The notes under the pieces were generated by a model. That model did not search any database. It was not told the origin of the DNA and worked only from the letters and a program-made list of their open reading frames with translations. Shown here piece by piece: positions 7,024 through 15,802 of a stretch of 20,441 nt of DNA (positions are counted from its first letter, which is position 1; each line of letters begins with the position of its first letter). A program made the translations under genes and the position numbers. Source of the DNA: an uncultured Mollicutes bacterium (lineage in GTDB: Bacteria; Bacillota_I; Bacilli_A; RFN20; CAG-826); contig UQXJ01000025.1 in NCBI GenBank assembly GCA_900545015.1, positions 1 through 20,441 on the forward strand, read 5' to 3'.

Positions 7024-7066
7024 AGGGGGTGTAAATTCACACCCCGAGTGTGAAATTTCACCCCCT
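7024..7066. promoter_or_regulatory. GC-rich nested palindrome between divergent genes (candidate operator)
   Basis: Arms 7024-7041 and 7049-7066 (18 bases each) match as an inverted repeat at 16 of 18 positions around a 7-base loop. The first half is itself a near-palindrome (7026-7045, GGGGTGT...ACACCCC) and the second contains a perfect 12-base palindrome GTGAAATTTCAC (7050-7061). It sits upstream of both divergent genes, so a role as operator for the adjacent AraC regulator is more likely than termination. An attenuator or a mobile repeat remnant is the alternative. Confidence 0.5.
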
Positions 7067-7167
7067 TGATTTATTTTTACGTTTGTAAAATTAGATCAAG
7101 TCTAAAGCCCCTCGAAATTTTAATCCTTTATATATGCACCACGTTTATTTTAGTTTAAAATAAAGAT

Positions 7168-8124
7168 GTGAAAAATAATGAAATTGAAATAATTGAATAT
7201 CCTAAAATTAAGCATATTAAATTATTTGTAAATGAAATTACATCAGTAGAAAATCACATTCATAGTGAGTTTGAAATTTTATTATGTCTTAAAAATCCAG
7301 GTGTGATAAGAATTAATACTAACTCTTCTTTAATTAATGAAGGTGATATATTTTTCATTAATTCTAATGATGTACATTCAATTTCACATAAAGTTAGTGA
7401 AAAAAGCGAAATTGATATTCCAATTTTTCTTTTAATACAAGTTTCAACTAATTTTTTAAGGGAATACCTACCTCAACTTCAAACAACATCTTTTAAATCT
7501 TGTAATTTAAAAGATTATATAGAAGAAAATGAATTGAATGAAATTAAAAGCAAACTTATTAATGCTTCTATAAATTATTTAAATAATTCAGAACACTATA
7601 AATTAAACGTTGTCGAAGTTTTAGCTAGTTTCTTTTATGACCTATATAAATATGTACCATATGAAATTTTAAGCGAAACACGTAAACAAAAATTAAAAAT
7701 TAAGAATCTACAAGTTGAACGTATTCTTTCTTATATTGATGCTAATTTTGAAGGCCCTATTAAACTAGAAGACTTAGCAAATGAAGAAAACATCACTTGT
7801 ACTCATTTTTCTCATTTATTTACTTCATATTTTGGTATTACTTTTCAAGAATTCATCAATATTAAAAGAATGGAACAATGTATTAGATTGATGCCTAACA
7901 AAGAAAAGACATTAATTCAAATTTCTTATGAATCAGGTTTTTCTGATCCTAAATACATGACTAAAATGTTTTTAAAAAAGTTTGATTGTACACCAAAAGT
8001 CTATCGAGATAAGTATTTAACTTATTCAGACAATCAATTTTCTAGAGGGGAAAAATTAGAAAATATCTTAAGTGCTGAAGAAGCATTAAACGTAATTAAT
8101 TCTTATATTAGCGAAAGAAAATAA
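7168..8124 (+). CDS. AraC-family transcriptional regulator (cupin sensor + two HTH)
   Basis: The 318-residue protein has an N-terminal cupin-like domain (about 20-110, with His31 and His33 in ENHIHSEFEILL and the GDIFFINSNDVHS strand) and a C-terminal AraC DNA-binding domain (about 183-282) with IKLEDLANEENITCTHFSHLF as the first HTH and the conserved ISYESGFSDPKYMTKMFLKKFDCTPKVYR as the second. A tail of about 35 residues follows the usual end of the domain. The start is GTG 7168; an in-frame stop lies four codons upstream and no Shine-Dalgarno is seen. A TAAAAT -10 at 7156-7161 would place the transcript start at the GTG (leaderless). It is divergent from the secreted-protein operon, so it probably controls that operon and itself; the effector is unknown. 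Confidence 0.85.
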   Translation: MKNNEIEIIEYPKIKHIKLFVNEITSVENHIHSEFEILLCLKNPGVIRINTNSSLINEGDIFFINSNDVHSISHKVSEKSEIDIPIFLLIQVSTNFLREYLPQLQTTSFKSCNLKDYIEENELNEIKSKLINASINYLNNSEHYKLNVVEVLASFFYDLYKYVPYEILSETRKQKLKIKNLQVERILSYIDANFEGPIKLEDLANEENITCTHFSHLFTSYFGITFQEFINIKRMEQCIRLMPNKEKTLIQISYESGFSDPKYMTKMFLKKFDCTPKVYRDKYLTYSDNQFSRGEKLENILSAEEALNVINSYISERK

Positions 8125-8125
8125 A

Positions 8126-8902
8126 TCATTCGTTTATTAATTTTTGTCTATATTCTGTTGGAGTCATTTTTTTAATTTCAATGAAATTACGATTAAATGT
8201 CCTTAAAGATTTATAACCACAGCTATACGCTAAATCGCTAATTGAAGTTGATGAATCATCAACCATTAATTCACAAACTTTATTAATTCTAAATTCATTT
8301 AAGAAACTAGAAAAATTCGTGCCTAAATCAGTATTAATGATTGATGAAAAATAATGGTAATCATATCCAAGATCTTTAGCTAATGATTTTAAATTTATTT
8401 CTTTTTGATAATTTTCTTCAACATATGTGAAAACATTTTGCATTAAAATATTGTATTTTTCATCTCTTTTAATACGTTCACTACCTTCTGTATATAAATA
8501 AACTATATAATACAAAACGCTCTTTAATAAGTAGTTATTGCAGGATTTTTTAAGTATTTCTATCACTTCTTCTGGCCTTTGAATTTCAAAAAATGGTTTC
8601 TTGGCTGTATATAAAAGTGCTTGTTTATTGTATTTAGCAACGTATGATGAGCCAAAAATAAGAATAAATATTTTTGAATGATTTTCAGTATGATAAGAAT
8701 GAATTTGTTTAGGCAAAATTAATAAACCATTGCCTTTTTTAACTACATATTTATCTTTTTCAATTGTTACAGTAATTTCTCCTTCTTCGACATACAAAAA
8801 CTCAAAAGAGTCATGAAAATGTAATCCAAAACTAAAGTCCGTATTGTATTGTCTATAGATGTAATCAAGTGAAGTTGATCTATCTTTTTCAAAAGTAATC
8901 AT
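8126..8902 (-). CDS. AraC-family transcriptional regulator (sugar-responsive type)
   Basis: The 258-residue protein has an N-terminal cupin domain (about 10-95) with HFHDSFEFLYVEEGEI and KKGNGLLILPKQIHSYH, both typical sugar-binding AraC sensor motifs. The C-terminal domain (about 155-255) carries INLKSLAKDLGYDYHYFSSII and then ISDLAYSCGYKSLRTFNRNF and MTPTEYRQ. It ends tail to tail with the other AraC gene, with one base between the stop codons. The ATG at 8902 is preceded only by a weak AAGG. It lies just beyond the terminator of the GH3 operon and reads the same way, so it could regulate the glycoside-utilisation genes upstream of it. This is inferred from position only. Confidence 0.87.
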   Translation of the reverse strand: MITFEKDRSTSLDYIYRQYNTDFSFGLHFHDSFEFLYVEEGEITVTIEKDKYVVKKGNGLLILPKQIHSYHTENHSKIFILIFGSSYVAKYNKQALLYTAKKPFFEIQRPEEVIEILKKSCNNYLLKSVLYYIVYLYTEGSERIKRDEKYNILMQNVFTYVEENYQKEINLKSLAKDLGYDYHYFSSIINTDLGTNFSSFLNEFRINKVCELMVDDSSTSISDLAYSCGYKSLRTFNRNFIEIKKMTPTEYRQKLINE

Positions 8903-8934
8903 AATTAATCTAGCCTTAATTTTTGTCTATATAC

Positions 8935-8963
8935 ATTATATTGTGATATTAATATAAAGTCAT
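8935..8963 (-). promoter_or_regulatory. Promoter of the second AraC gene
   Basis: Minus strand: perfect -10 TATAAT (8935-8940) and -35 ATGACT (8958-8963) with 17 bases between them. It lies immediately after the terminator of the preceding operon. Confidence 0.6.
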
Positions 8964-8996
8964 CAAAAAAAGGCCGGTTTTTAAGCCGAGCCTTTT
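8964..8996 (-). terminator. Rho-independent terminator of the GH3 operon
   Basis: AAAAGGCCGG (8968-8977) pairs with CCGAGCCTTTT (8986-8996) with one bulged A. On the minus strand the stem is followed by a run of seven T (8964-8970, partly within the stem). It lies 18 bases beyond the stop of the membrane-protein gene. Confidence 0.85.
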
Positions 8997-9013
8997 ATGC
9001 TTTTTTTAGATTA

Positions 9014-11080
9014 TTAGCCTAATGTTGGTTCAAATGGTAATTCGTCAGATCCACATTCTGTAAGAGCGAATCTCTTATTACTTGACCATGTCCATTGATT
9101 GTTAGTTTCTTTTACACAACTTGTTAATGTAATTGTGACGCCATCTGCTAAGTCTCCAGATAATGTATAATTACAAACCATTTCTTGTGTTTGATCACCT
9201 TGATAAGAGAATTTCCATAAGACTAAGACAGTTTCACCACTTCCGAATACGAAGAATGTATCTGAATTTTGTGAATATGGATTAGCTTTAGTTGAACTCT
9301 TGAAGAAACGTTTTTCAGGAATTACGAATGATCCATCTTTTAATGTTGGATTAATCTTTGCTGGTAATAAGCCAAATAAATCATCATCACCACTAATCTT
9401 ACTAAGAACTTTGATAGCTTTGATTTTGCCTGTACCTACAAGTTCAATCTTAACAGTAGTTTCTTTACCATCGCTAGATACTGTCATTGTATCACTTGAT
9501 TTAATGACATACTTAACGTTTTTAGCACCAAGCTTACCAGTAATTGTATTACTTGCTTCTGTTGCATCAAGTTGAATATCGTAAGATAAGATTGTTCTAT
9601 TAGGCATCTTGATGTTAACTTTCTTATTAGTAAGATCTAATTCTGATTTAAGTGTTGAGATATCAAGAATTTCTTCTTTTTCTCCAAGTGTACGTTTTGC
9701 AACAACACCTGAGACATCGAGTCCATCGAGGAAGCGATAGCTCTTCTTAACTGCAGCATTTGATGTATCAAGTGAGTAGACACCAAGATCTTGACCGATA
9801 TTTACTCTAATTTCATAAGCATATTTGCCCCAGTTAGCGATTACAGTTTGTTTGCCTAAGTATTCTTTTGTATCTGGAATAGTCCATGTAATATTATCAT
9901 CAGGATCAAATATTGCACCTGTTCTTAAGTCATTTCTAACTTGCATTCCAGTCCATTTTGATGTGTCGATTGTCTCTCCATATTCATATGTTAAGTCATC
10001 ATCACCTGTATCAATATACATACCAATTACTGGAGTATAGAGATAACCATTAATCTTAAGTGAACGAGTTCCCCAAGAGAAATCAAGTCTGATATCAGCT
10101 GTCCAGTCATAATATTTAGAATTTGATTTGATACACATCATATTAGCTGCTGTACCACGGTTATCAATCATTGCTAAACAGTCTGTTCCATCATCTTCAA
10201 CGTTATACCAATAACCGAAGATATTTTTATTATCTTGGACACCATTATATAAACCATCATCCCATAAAGTAATGTAACCATATGTTTTTGAGTAGTTTCC
10301 TTGATATCCTTCAGCATAGAAACCTTCAAATTTATATACTGGGAATCTTTCATCATCATCGACTCTAGTATCTCTATTAGTTCCTACTGCTTTTTCAATT
10401 TCGTGAGTTGTTTTAGCAGCCCATGGATTTTCTGCTTTCTTATATTTTACTGAAGCAGGATCAAATGGATAATCAGTTACAGCATCCTTAAATACTTCTT
10501 TTACATTAATGCCAGAACTAGAACCATTATTTTCATAAGCATTATTCTTTGCTGAATAGCTAGCAATTGTTCCGCATGATGCAGCAGTTGAAGCTATTAT
10601 AATTAAAGCACCAACGCTATAACGAATAATGTTTTTCTTGTTAAATACGACTTTTTGTTCGTTTTCTGTAGTTTTCATGAAGCTAGCAACGACTGCAATA
10701 ACAAGAATTGTAACTTGCATGACTGTATAGAAAACATTTAATGGGAAGTTACCACCTTGGAACTCAACGTGATTAATTTGATCAGCGATTAAGTTAGGGA
10801 AGAGGTAAATTTGTTTCATAAATGAGAAGCACATTGCAAGGATTGCGAAGAAGTGAATCCATTTATGTTCAGGTAGAGCAAGAGCTACTACATCGATTGC
10901 AAAGCATAATAATGCACAGATACCCATAACTTCAGGAGTATGAGGTTTAGCATTGTTTGCCATTGCACCTTGATAAGTGCACATGAATATTATTCCAAAT
11001 ATTAATGCAAGTAATGCATCAGCAATAATTAGATAATATCCTATTTTTTTGTCTTTAAAGAAGTTTTTAATTTTTTCCAT
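9014..11080 (-). CDS. Five-helix membrane protein with large extracellular domain, unknown function
   Basis: From ATG 11080 the protein is 688 residues. The frame extends three codons upstream to a GTG, but AGAGGTGA is placed for the ATG. About five hydrophobic helices fill the first 180 residues (roughly 15-40, 51-71, 76-95, 112-137 and 154-178), placing the rest outside the cell. The exterior part starts with a low-complexity Asn/Ser linker, then a Tyr/Trp/Asp-rich region (about 225-370: YKFEGFYAEGYQGNYSKTYG, DIRLDFSWGTRSLKINGYLY), possibly a carbohydrate-binding fold. Next are two or more Ig-like segments (about 370-560) and a C-terminal beta domain. I recognise no catalytic signature. It starts 11 bases after the GH3 stop and ends at a strong terminator, so it is the partner of that surface enzyme. 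Confidence 0.75.
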   Translation of the reverse strand: MEKIKNFFKDKKIGYYLIIADALLALIFGIIFMCTYQGAMANNAKPHTPEVMGICALLCFAIDVVALALPEHKWIHFFAILAMCFSFMKQIYLFPNLIADQINHVEFQGGNFPLNVFYTVMQVTILVIAVVASFMKTTENEQKVVFNKKNIIRYSVGALIIIASTAASCGTIASYSAKNNAYENNGSSSGINVKEVFKDAVTDYPFDPASVKYKKAENPWAAKTTHEIEKAVGTNRDTRVDDDERFPVYKFEGFYAEGYQGNYSKTYGYITLWDDGLYNGVQDNKNIFGYWYNVEDDGTDCLAMIDNRGTAANMMCIKSNSKYYDWTADIRLDFSWGTRSLKINGYLYTPVIGMYIDTGDDDLTYEYGETIDTSKWTGMQVRNDLRTGAIFDPDDNITWTIPDTKEYLGKQTVIANWGKYAYEIRVNIGQDLGVYSLDTSNAAVKKSYRFLDGLDVSGVVAKRTLGEKEEILDISTLKSELDLTNKKVNIKMPNRTILSYDIQLDATEASNTITGKLGAKNVKYVIKSSDTMTVSSDGKETTVKIELVGTGKIKAIKVLSKISGDDDLFGLLPAKINPTLKDGSFVIPEKRFFKSSTKANPYSQNSDTFFVFGSGETVLVLWKFSYQGDQTQEMVCNYTLSGDLADGVTITLTSCVKETNNQWTWSSNKRFALTECGSDELPFEPTLG

Positions 11081-11091
11081 ATTCTTCACCT

Positions 11092-14001
11092 CTATTTAGT
11101 CTCTTTTTTCTTAAAATATTCGGTAAATACAAACATAGAAATTGCTGCTAATGTTAATACACCAACGACTGAGTCAACAGTATATATAACAGGTTTCCAC
11201 CATTTAAATGTTTCATCTGTTAATCCTTCTGCAACTTCACTATCACCCATCCAAGATCTTGATAAAGCGTACATAATATCTTTATTAGCTTTTTGGCATA
11301 ATTCTAATAAGTAACCATCATCTGTATCTTGAATAGCTTTAATAATTTGATTTCCACGGTTTCCATCAAGACAGAATACTTCAGTACCACCAACGAGCAT
11401 ATCTCTTGTTGAAGTGTATGAACCTTCGCCTTGTAAAGCATCATCAATAACTAAGCCTTTATATTTCCATTCTGTTCTGAGAATTTCCTTAGTTAATGTT
11501 GTATGACATGCAGAATATGTTAAACCAATTCTGTTGTATGAAGTCATAATACCTAAGCCTTCACCTCTAGTTAATGCGCCTTCAAATGGTTTTAAGTATA
11601 TTTCACGAATAGCTTGTTCGTTTGCAAATGTTGCAACACCTTGACGGTTTGTTTCTTGGTTATTTAAGAAGCAGTGTTTAATATTCATAATTAAACCTTT
11701 CTTTCTAGCTTCTTTAACAATGTTTGATGCAACGTAGTAGTTCATGATTCCGTCTTCTGACATATATTCAGATGCACGTGAACCATAAGGAGTTCTATTA
11801 ATGTTAGCACCTGGAGCGTTAACAGCTGCAACACCACAGTGCAATGCTTCTTCACCATAGAAATAGCCAAATTTCTTTTGCATTTCATGGTCCCAAGTAG
11901 CTGTATAGATAGGTCCTGTAGCAAATCCAGTTGCCCATCTTCCATCACCATAACCGAATGGAGATAATAAACCTTCAGGTCCTTCAGCGATTGAGTTAGA
12001 TGGTTTTGAAACTGAAGTAACTGCAAGAATACCTCTATTATCAGTCATTGAAATTGCTAAATCTTCAAGTGTCATTTGTTTAATGAATTCATCCCATTTT
12101 GGATCATCATATTCAACTTTTGACATATCAGCAAACTTCATAACATATGGATTTCCATCTTTATCTTTAAGTTGAACGCCATATTTAGTTCCTGCGCCTG
12201 CTGTATAAGATTCTGCATCAGCTGCCTTTGAATATTTTCTCATATCCATAGCAGTTTTCATCTTATCATTAATCTTTAATCCTACTAATTTCTTAGGGAA
12301 TGTTGCTTGCCAATCTTTTCTAGTTAAATAAGTAATCTTTTGATCATCATTTGCCCAGTGGTTGACATCAGCATCATCAAATTTGTTAGTAACTTCAACA
12401 CTACTATCATAATGTGAATATTTGTATGCATCTAATGCGCCTTTGATTTCAACTTTTTTAACTGAATCTAAGTCTGCATTATATTTAGCACCATTATGAT
12501 CTAATAGAGCTGCAGATGGATCTTTTGTAGCGATAACGTTATTTAAAGCTTCATGAGCACCATTACCTAATGCAAAATAATAATCACCATCTTCAAGAAT
12601 ATATTGTTTCTTATTTAATCTATCGTAAGAAGCAAGGAAGTATCTATCAAATTCAATTGTTGTTGTTTTTGATTCGCCTGGTTCAAGAAGTAATTTGTCA
12701 TAAGCACATAATTGAATAGCTGATTTTTCAACTAAATGTTCCTTATCATAATCTGTATAAGGTGTTTGACAATATACTTGAATTGAACTTCTTCCAGCAA
12801 CCTTACCTGTATTTTTAACTGTTGCTTTTACTTCGAAAGTATCTTTTTCAGCATTATATGTAATGCTATCAAGTTTTTGATCAAATGTTGTATAAGATAA
12901 ACCAAATCCATATGGATATGCGACTTCTCTATGATATGTCCAGTTATCTTCACCATCATAAGTTCCAGCATTTCCGTTAGCATTTCCTTTGCCTAAAACA
13001 CAATCTTCATAACGTGTTTCGTAATATTTATATCCAACATAGATACCTTCGTTATATGAAACATAAGTTGATGATCTATCAACACCTGCATTTCCATCAA
13101 ATCTAATATTACCAAAGTTTTGATATGCAGCTGAGTTTGAAGCATGTGCTGAGAATGTATCTGGAGTATGTCCACTTGGATTAGCTTCACCTGTTAAAAG
13201 ATGAACAACACCTGAAAGTGAATAATAGCCAGGAACACCAAACCAAAGAACAGCATCAACGCCAAATTCTTCTTTATTTGCCCAGTCTAAGCTCATTGGC
13301 ATAGCGCCATTAAGTAAAACAATAGTCTTTTTAAATTTGCCAGATTCTTTAATCATCTTAAGCAAATTAGCTTCGTTTTCAGTTAAATCTAAGATTCCAT
13401 CTTTTGGATCGCTGTTTTCAGTACCAACTCTAACGAAAGTAACAATTGCAGCATCTCCAAAGATATCAAATGAAGCTTTAATACCTGGAGTATATGAGCT
13501 TAATCCTAATTCAGGAATTTCATTAACACTTGGTTCTCCACCACCTTTATAAAGATTCCATACATCTTTATTGTAGTTAAAGCCATTGCTTTCAAACGCA
13601 TCATTTAAGTGGACTACAAGTTTTTCATTTGGTGCTGCTCCACCTGCTCCTGAACGTAAGCATAGGTGAGCACTATTACGACCAAAAAGTGTTACATTAC
13701 GTTCCTTTTCTGTTAAAGGTAAAGCATTATTTTCATTTTTAAGTAATACAGCACCTTGCTCTTCTTGTTCTACACAGTAATTATAAGAGTCTTGGATCAT
13801 TCGTTTCCAACCGGCATCCGATAAAGATCCATCTGCTTCTGCATAGTCTGAACGTTTTGAACTAATTTGACGAACGTTAAGTCCAAGAACGTCATTAATT
13901 AAGCCTTCATTATCCATAGCAACTTGTGTTGCTGATGCAAGGGATGTTGTTAATAATAACCCTATTGATGATAAGCCTAACCAAAATTTACTATTTTTCA
14001 T
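11092..14001 (-). CDS. Surface-anchored GH3 glycosidase with inverted domain order
   Basis: From ATG 14001 the protein is 969 residues; AAAGGAAAG precedes this ATG, whereas the frame opens nine codons earlier at a GTG. A signal peptide or anchor (about 5-25) comes first. Then comes the GH3 C-domain (EEQGAVLLKNENNALPL, LFGRNSAHLCLRSGAGG), an FN3-like domain (about 390-470: VKATVKNTGKVAGRSSIQVY) and, last, the (beta/alpha)8 barrel (about 640-910). The barrel has IKHCFLNNQE, matching the family KHF..N.QE motif, and LVIDDALQG, whose second Asp (about 854) is the expected nucleophile. This barrel-last order is known from beta-glucosidases of Ruminococcus albus and Butyrivibrio. A C-terminal hydrophobic helix (about 935-957) followed by KKKETK anchors it to the membrane. 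Substrate is not certain; beta-glucosidase or beta-xylosidase fits the neighbours. Confidence 0.88.
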   Translation of the reverse strand: MKNSKFWLGLSSIGLLLTTSLASATQVAMDNEGLINDVLGLNVRQISSKRSDYAEADGSLSDAGWKRMIQDSYNYCVEQEEQGAVLLKNENNALPLTEKERNVTLFGRNSAHLCLRSGAGGAAPNEKLVVHLNDAFESNGFNYNKDVWNLYKGGGEPSVNEIPELGLSSYTPGIKASFDIFGDAAIVTFVRVGTENSDPKDGILDLTENEANLLKMIKESGKFKKTIVLLNGAMPMSLDWANKEEFGVDAVLWFGVPGYYSLSGVVHLLTGEANPSGHTPDTFSAHASNSAAYQNFGNIRFDGNAGVDRSSTYVSYNEGIYVGYKYYETRYEDCVLGKGNANGNAGTYDGEDNWTYHREVAYPYGFGLSYTTFDQKLDSITYNAEKDTFEVKATVKNTGKVAGRSSIQVYCQTPYTDYDKEHLVEKSAIQLCAYDKLLLEPGESKTTTIEFDRYFLASYDRLNKKQYILEDGDYYFALGNGAHEALNNVIATKDPSAALLDHNGAKYNADLDSVKKVEIKGALDAYKYSHYDSSVEVTNKFDDADVNHWANDDQKITYLTRKDWQATFPKKLVGLKINDKMKTAMDMRKYSKAADAESYTAGAGTKYGVQLKDKDGNPYVMKFADMSKVEYDDPKWDEFIKQMTLEDLAISMTDNRGILAVTSVSKPSNSIAEGPEGLLSPFGYGDGRWATGFATGPIYTATWDHEMQKKFGYFYGEEALHCGVAAVNAPGANINRTPYGSRASEYMSEDGIMNYYVASNIVKEARKKGLIMNIKHCFLNNQETNRQGVATFANEQAIREIYLKPFEGALTRGEGLGIMTSYNRIGLTYSACHTTLTKEILRTEWKYKGLVIDDALQGEGSYTSTRDMLVGGTEVFCLDGNRGNQIIKAIQDTDDGYLLELCQKANKDIMYALSRSWMGDSEVAEGLTDETFKWWKPVIYTVDSVVGVLTLAAISMFVFTEYFKKKETK

Positions 14002-14059
14002 AGACTTTCCTTTCTGTGCTTGTTGCACAATTAAACAACAATTTGTTTAATAATTTTAT

Positions 14060-14065
14060 ATTATA
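14060..14065 (-). promoter_or_regulatory. -10 element of the GH3 operon
   Basis: There is a perfect TATAAT on the minus strand, about 60 bases before the ATG. The -35 at 17 bases' distance is poor (TAAGCG) and falls inside the cre site, so CcpA binding would compete with RNA polymerase. Confidence 0.5.
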
Positions 14066-14076
14066 ATTTTGCTTCA

Positions 14077-14090
14077 TGAAAGCGCTTACA
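14077..14090. promoter_or_regulatory. cre site (CcpA catabolite-repression operator)
   Basis: TGAAAGCGCTTACA fits the cre consensus TGWAANCGNTNWCA at every fixed position. It overlaps the -35 region of the GH3 operon. This predicts repression by CcpA with HPr(Ser-P) when a preferred sugar is present. Confidence 0.8.
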
Positions 14091-14248
14091 AACATGACAA
14101 TCTTGCGATTTTAATACAACTATTTAATGAAATTAAATTTTCTTATGTTTTAATTTAATTTTCAATAAATTGTTAATTAACATACATAAATAATGAATTA
14201 TTTATTCTAAAAAGTCAAAAAATAGTTTATTTTTGTCCTTTATATAGC
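14091..14248. other. AT-rich spacer upstream of the GH3 operon
   Basis: The 158 bases between the cre site and the GH43 terminator contain no gene. Several AT-only palindromes are present: GTTAATTAAC (14172-14181) and TAAATAAT-GA-ATTATTTA (14187-14204). They may be regulator sites but could equally reflect low base complexity. Confidence 0.4.
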
Positions 14249-14275
14249 AAAAGATGGCACTAAATGCCATCTTTT
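14249..14275 (-). terminator. Terminator of the xylAB-GH43 operon
   Basis: AAAAGATGGCA (14249-14259) and TGCCATCTTTT (14265-14275) form a perfect 11-bp stem with a 5-base loop. On the minus strand it ends in TTTT. It lies about 90 bases after the GH43 stop; the 90 bases between hold no gene. Confidence 0.85.
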
Positions 14276-14365
14276 CACAAGGAGAAAAATGCTTTTTACA
14301 CATTTTTGAAGCCAAAATTAAATATAGGACTATCTTGCGTAATTTCTTTAAAATGAATTTATTAC

Positions 14366-15802
14366 TTAAGATAGTGTAAAACTATAGAAATTTGCTTTTC
14401 CTTTTAAATGGAAAATAAATTTCAAAGAATGGACTCCTGGTTTTATATTTAAGTCTGAAAGATATCTTTTTTTGTCGCACCTTGAGATATTAAATTTAGC
14501 AACTACATTGTTAGATTCATCGACTACTTCAACAAATCCAATACTCGTTGAACTTAATTCAATTTCTATTTTTTTAGCTGTTTCAAACTTGAAATCTTTA
14601 AATGTAACTTTTGTTTCATCACTTATATTTGTAATAAATTGATCAGGATTTTCTTCTCTATCAACCCCGCTTTGTGTGAAGTAAGGTCTTCCGCATCCTT
14701 TAAATACACTATAGAAAGTTCCACCTTTTTTACATTCTAAATTGCAAGCTATACGTGCTTCATATGTTCCAATATCTTTTAAAGGTTCTTTGTTTAATCC
14801 ACGAGATGTAATAGCAACTTGAGGAATTGAACCATCTTCTAAAATATTAATCTTTTCAGCACATGCTTGACGTGAAAAACAATTTCTATTTGTTTGTCTA
14901 TGATAAAAAATATAATGTTCATTACCTATAGAAAGAATTGAACCATGTGTGTTTCCTGTCATATTTTTAGCGCGTTTAACGTCTTTTGCATCTCCTAATC
15001 CAATATCACCATTTGATACGATTGTTCCACCATATTTAAAATCATGGTCTGGATAGTCTGATATTGCATAGCATAATTCATGACCATTAATTGAAGAATA
15101 AATAAAATAATATTTATTATTTATTTTTCTTAATGATGAAGCTTCAAAGAATTCGTGTCCATAATAAGGGGTTCCCTTTGAATTTCTAAATGATTTAACT
15201 CCAAATGTATGTGGATTTTCTTTGATTGTGCACATATCTTTTTCAAGTTTTATGCAAAGTGGACCTTCAGCGACCATTTTTTTGCCTAAGCTAACAAAAA
15301 ATCCAACAAATCCTCCTGGACAAAATCCTGAATAAAGATAAACGTTATCTCCTTCAACATAAATTCCTGGATCAAATTGGAATCCATCGCCTTTCTTTTT
15401 TCCTAAAATTGTTCCATCTTTGTATTTTACATGACTATAAAATTCAAATGGACCAGCTGGTTTATCACTTTTTGCAACGCCGATTATTCCTGAAGCATTA
15501 ACACTATAATATAAATAATATTTTCCATCAGGACCTTGAATACAATCTGGAGCATAAAAAGCACGTTTCTTTTTATTTAAAGGATCTTGTGTTTTCTTAA
15601 AAATAACGCCTTCATATCTCCAAGATGATAAATCATCTATTGGAGCTGAATAGGTGACATAGTCACCTAAGCAGAAATTCTTTCCATTGAATAAATCATG
15701 TGAACCATAAATGTAAACTCTTCCATCGAAAACTCTTGGTTCAGCATCTGGTATATATTCAAATGATGGTAAATACGGATTAAATACTTGTTTCATGTCC
15801 AT
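14366..15802 (-). CDS. Cytoplasmic GH43 family glycosidase (beta-xylosidase / arabinofuranosidase type)
   Basis: The 478-residue protein has a five-bladed propeller domain (about 1-330) with the GH43 triad: Asp19 (base) in IPDAEPRVFDGR, Asp144 (pKa modulator) in FQFDPGIYVEGD and Glu220 (acid) in FFEASSLRKI. A His in GNTHGSIL fits the central metal/His site of the family. The C-terminal about 120 residues form a beta-sandwich of CBM6-like type. No signal peptide is present, so it acts inside the cell on imported oligosaccharides, releasing xylose or arabinose. It overlaps the xylB stop by one base (TAATG). Met3 (15796) is better spaced from AAGGAAG and may be the true start. Linkage specificity cannot be decided from sequence. 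Confidence 0.88.
   Translation of the reverse strand: MDMKQVFNPYLPSFEYIPDAEPRVFDGRVYIYGSHDLFNGKNFCLGDYVTYSAPIDDLSSWRYEGVIFKKTQDPLNKKKRAFYAPDCIQGPDGKYYLYYSVNASGIIGVAKSDKPAGPFEFYSHVKYKDGTILGKKKGDGFQFDPGIYVEGDNVYLYSGFCPGGFVGFFVSLGKKMVAEGPLCIKLEKDMCTIKENPHTFGVKSFRNSKGTPYYGHEFFEASSLRKINNKYYFIYSSINGHELCYAISDYPDHDFKYGGTIVSNGDIGLGDAKDVKRAKNMTGNTHGSILSIGNEHYIFYHRQTNRNCFSRQACAEKINILEDGSIPQVAITSRGLNKEPLKDIGTYEARIACNLECKKGGTFYSVFKGCGRPYFTQSGVDREENPDQFITNISDETKVTFKDFKFETAKKIEIELSSTSIGFVEVVDESNNVVAKFNISRCDKKRYLSDLNIKPGVHSLKFIFHLKGKANFYSFTLS

Noticed and set aside
11742..12026. Alternative minus-strand frame of 94 codons inside the GH3 gene
   Set aside because: It lies within the catalytic barrel in another phase; composition is typical of a shifted frame and the GH3 motifs are continuous in the main frame.
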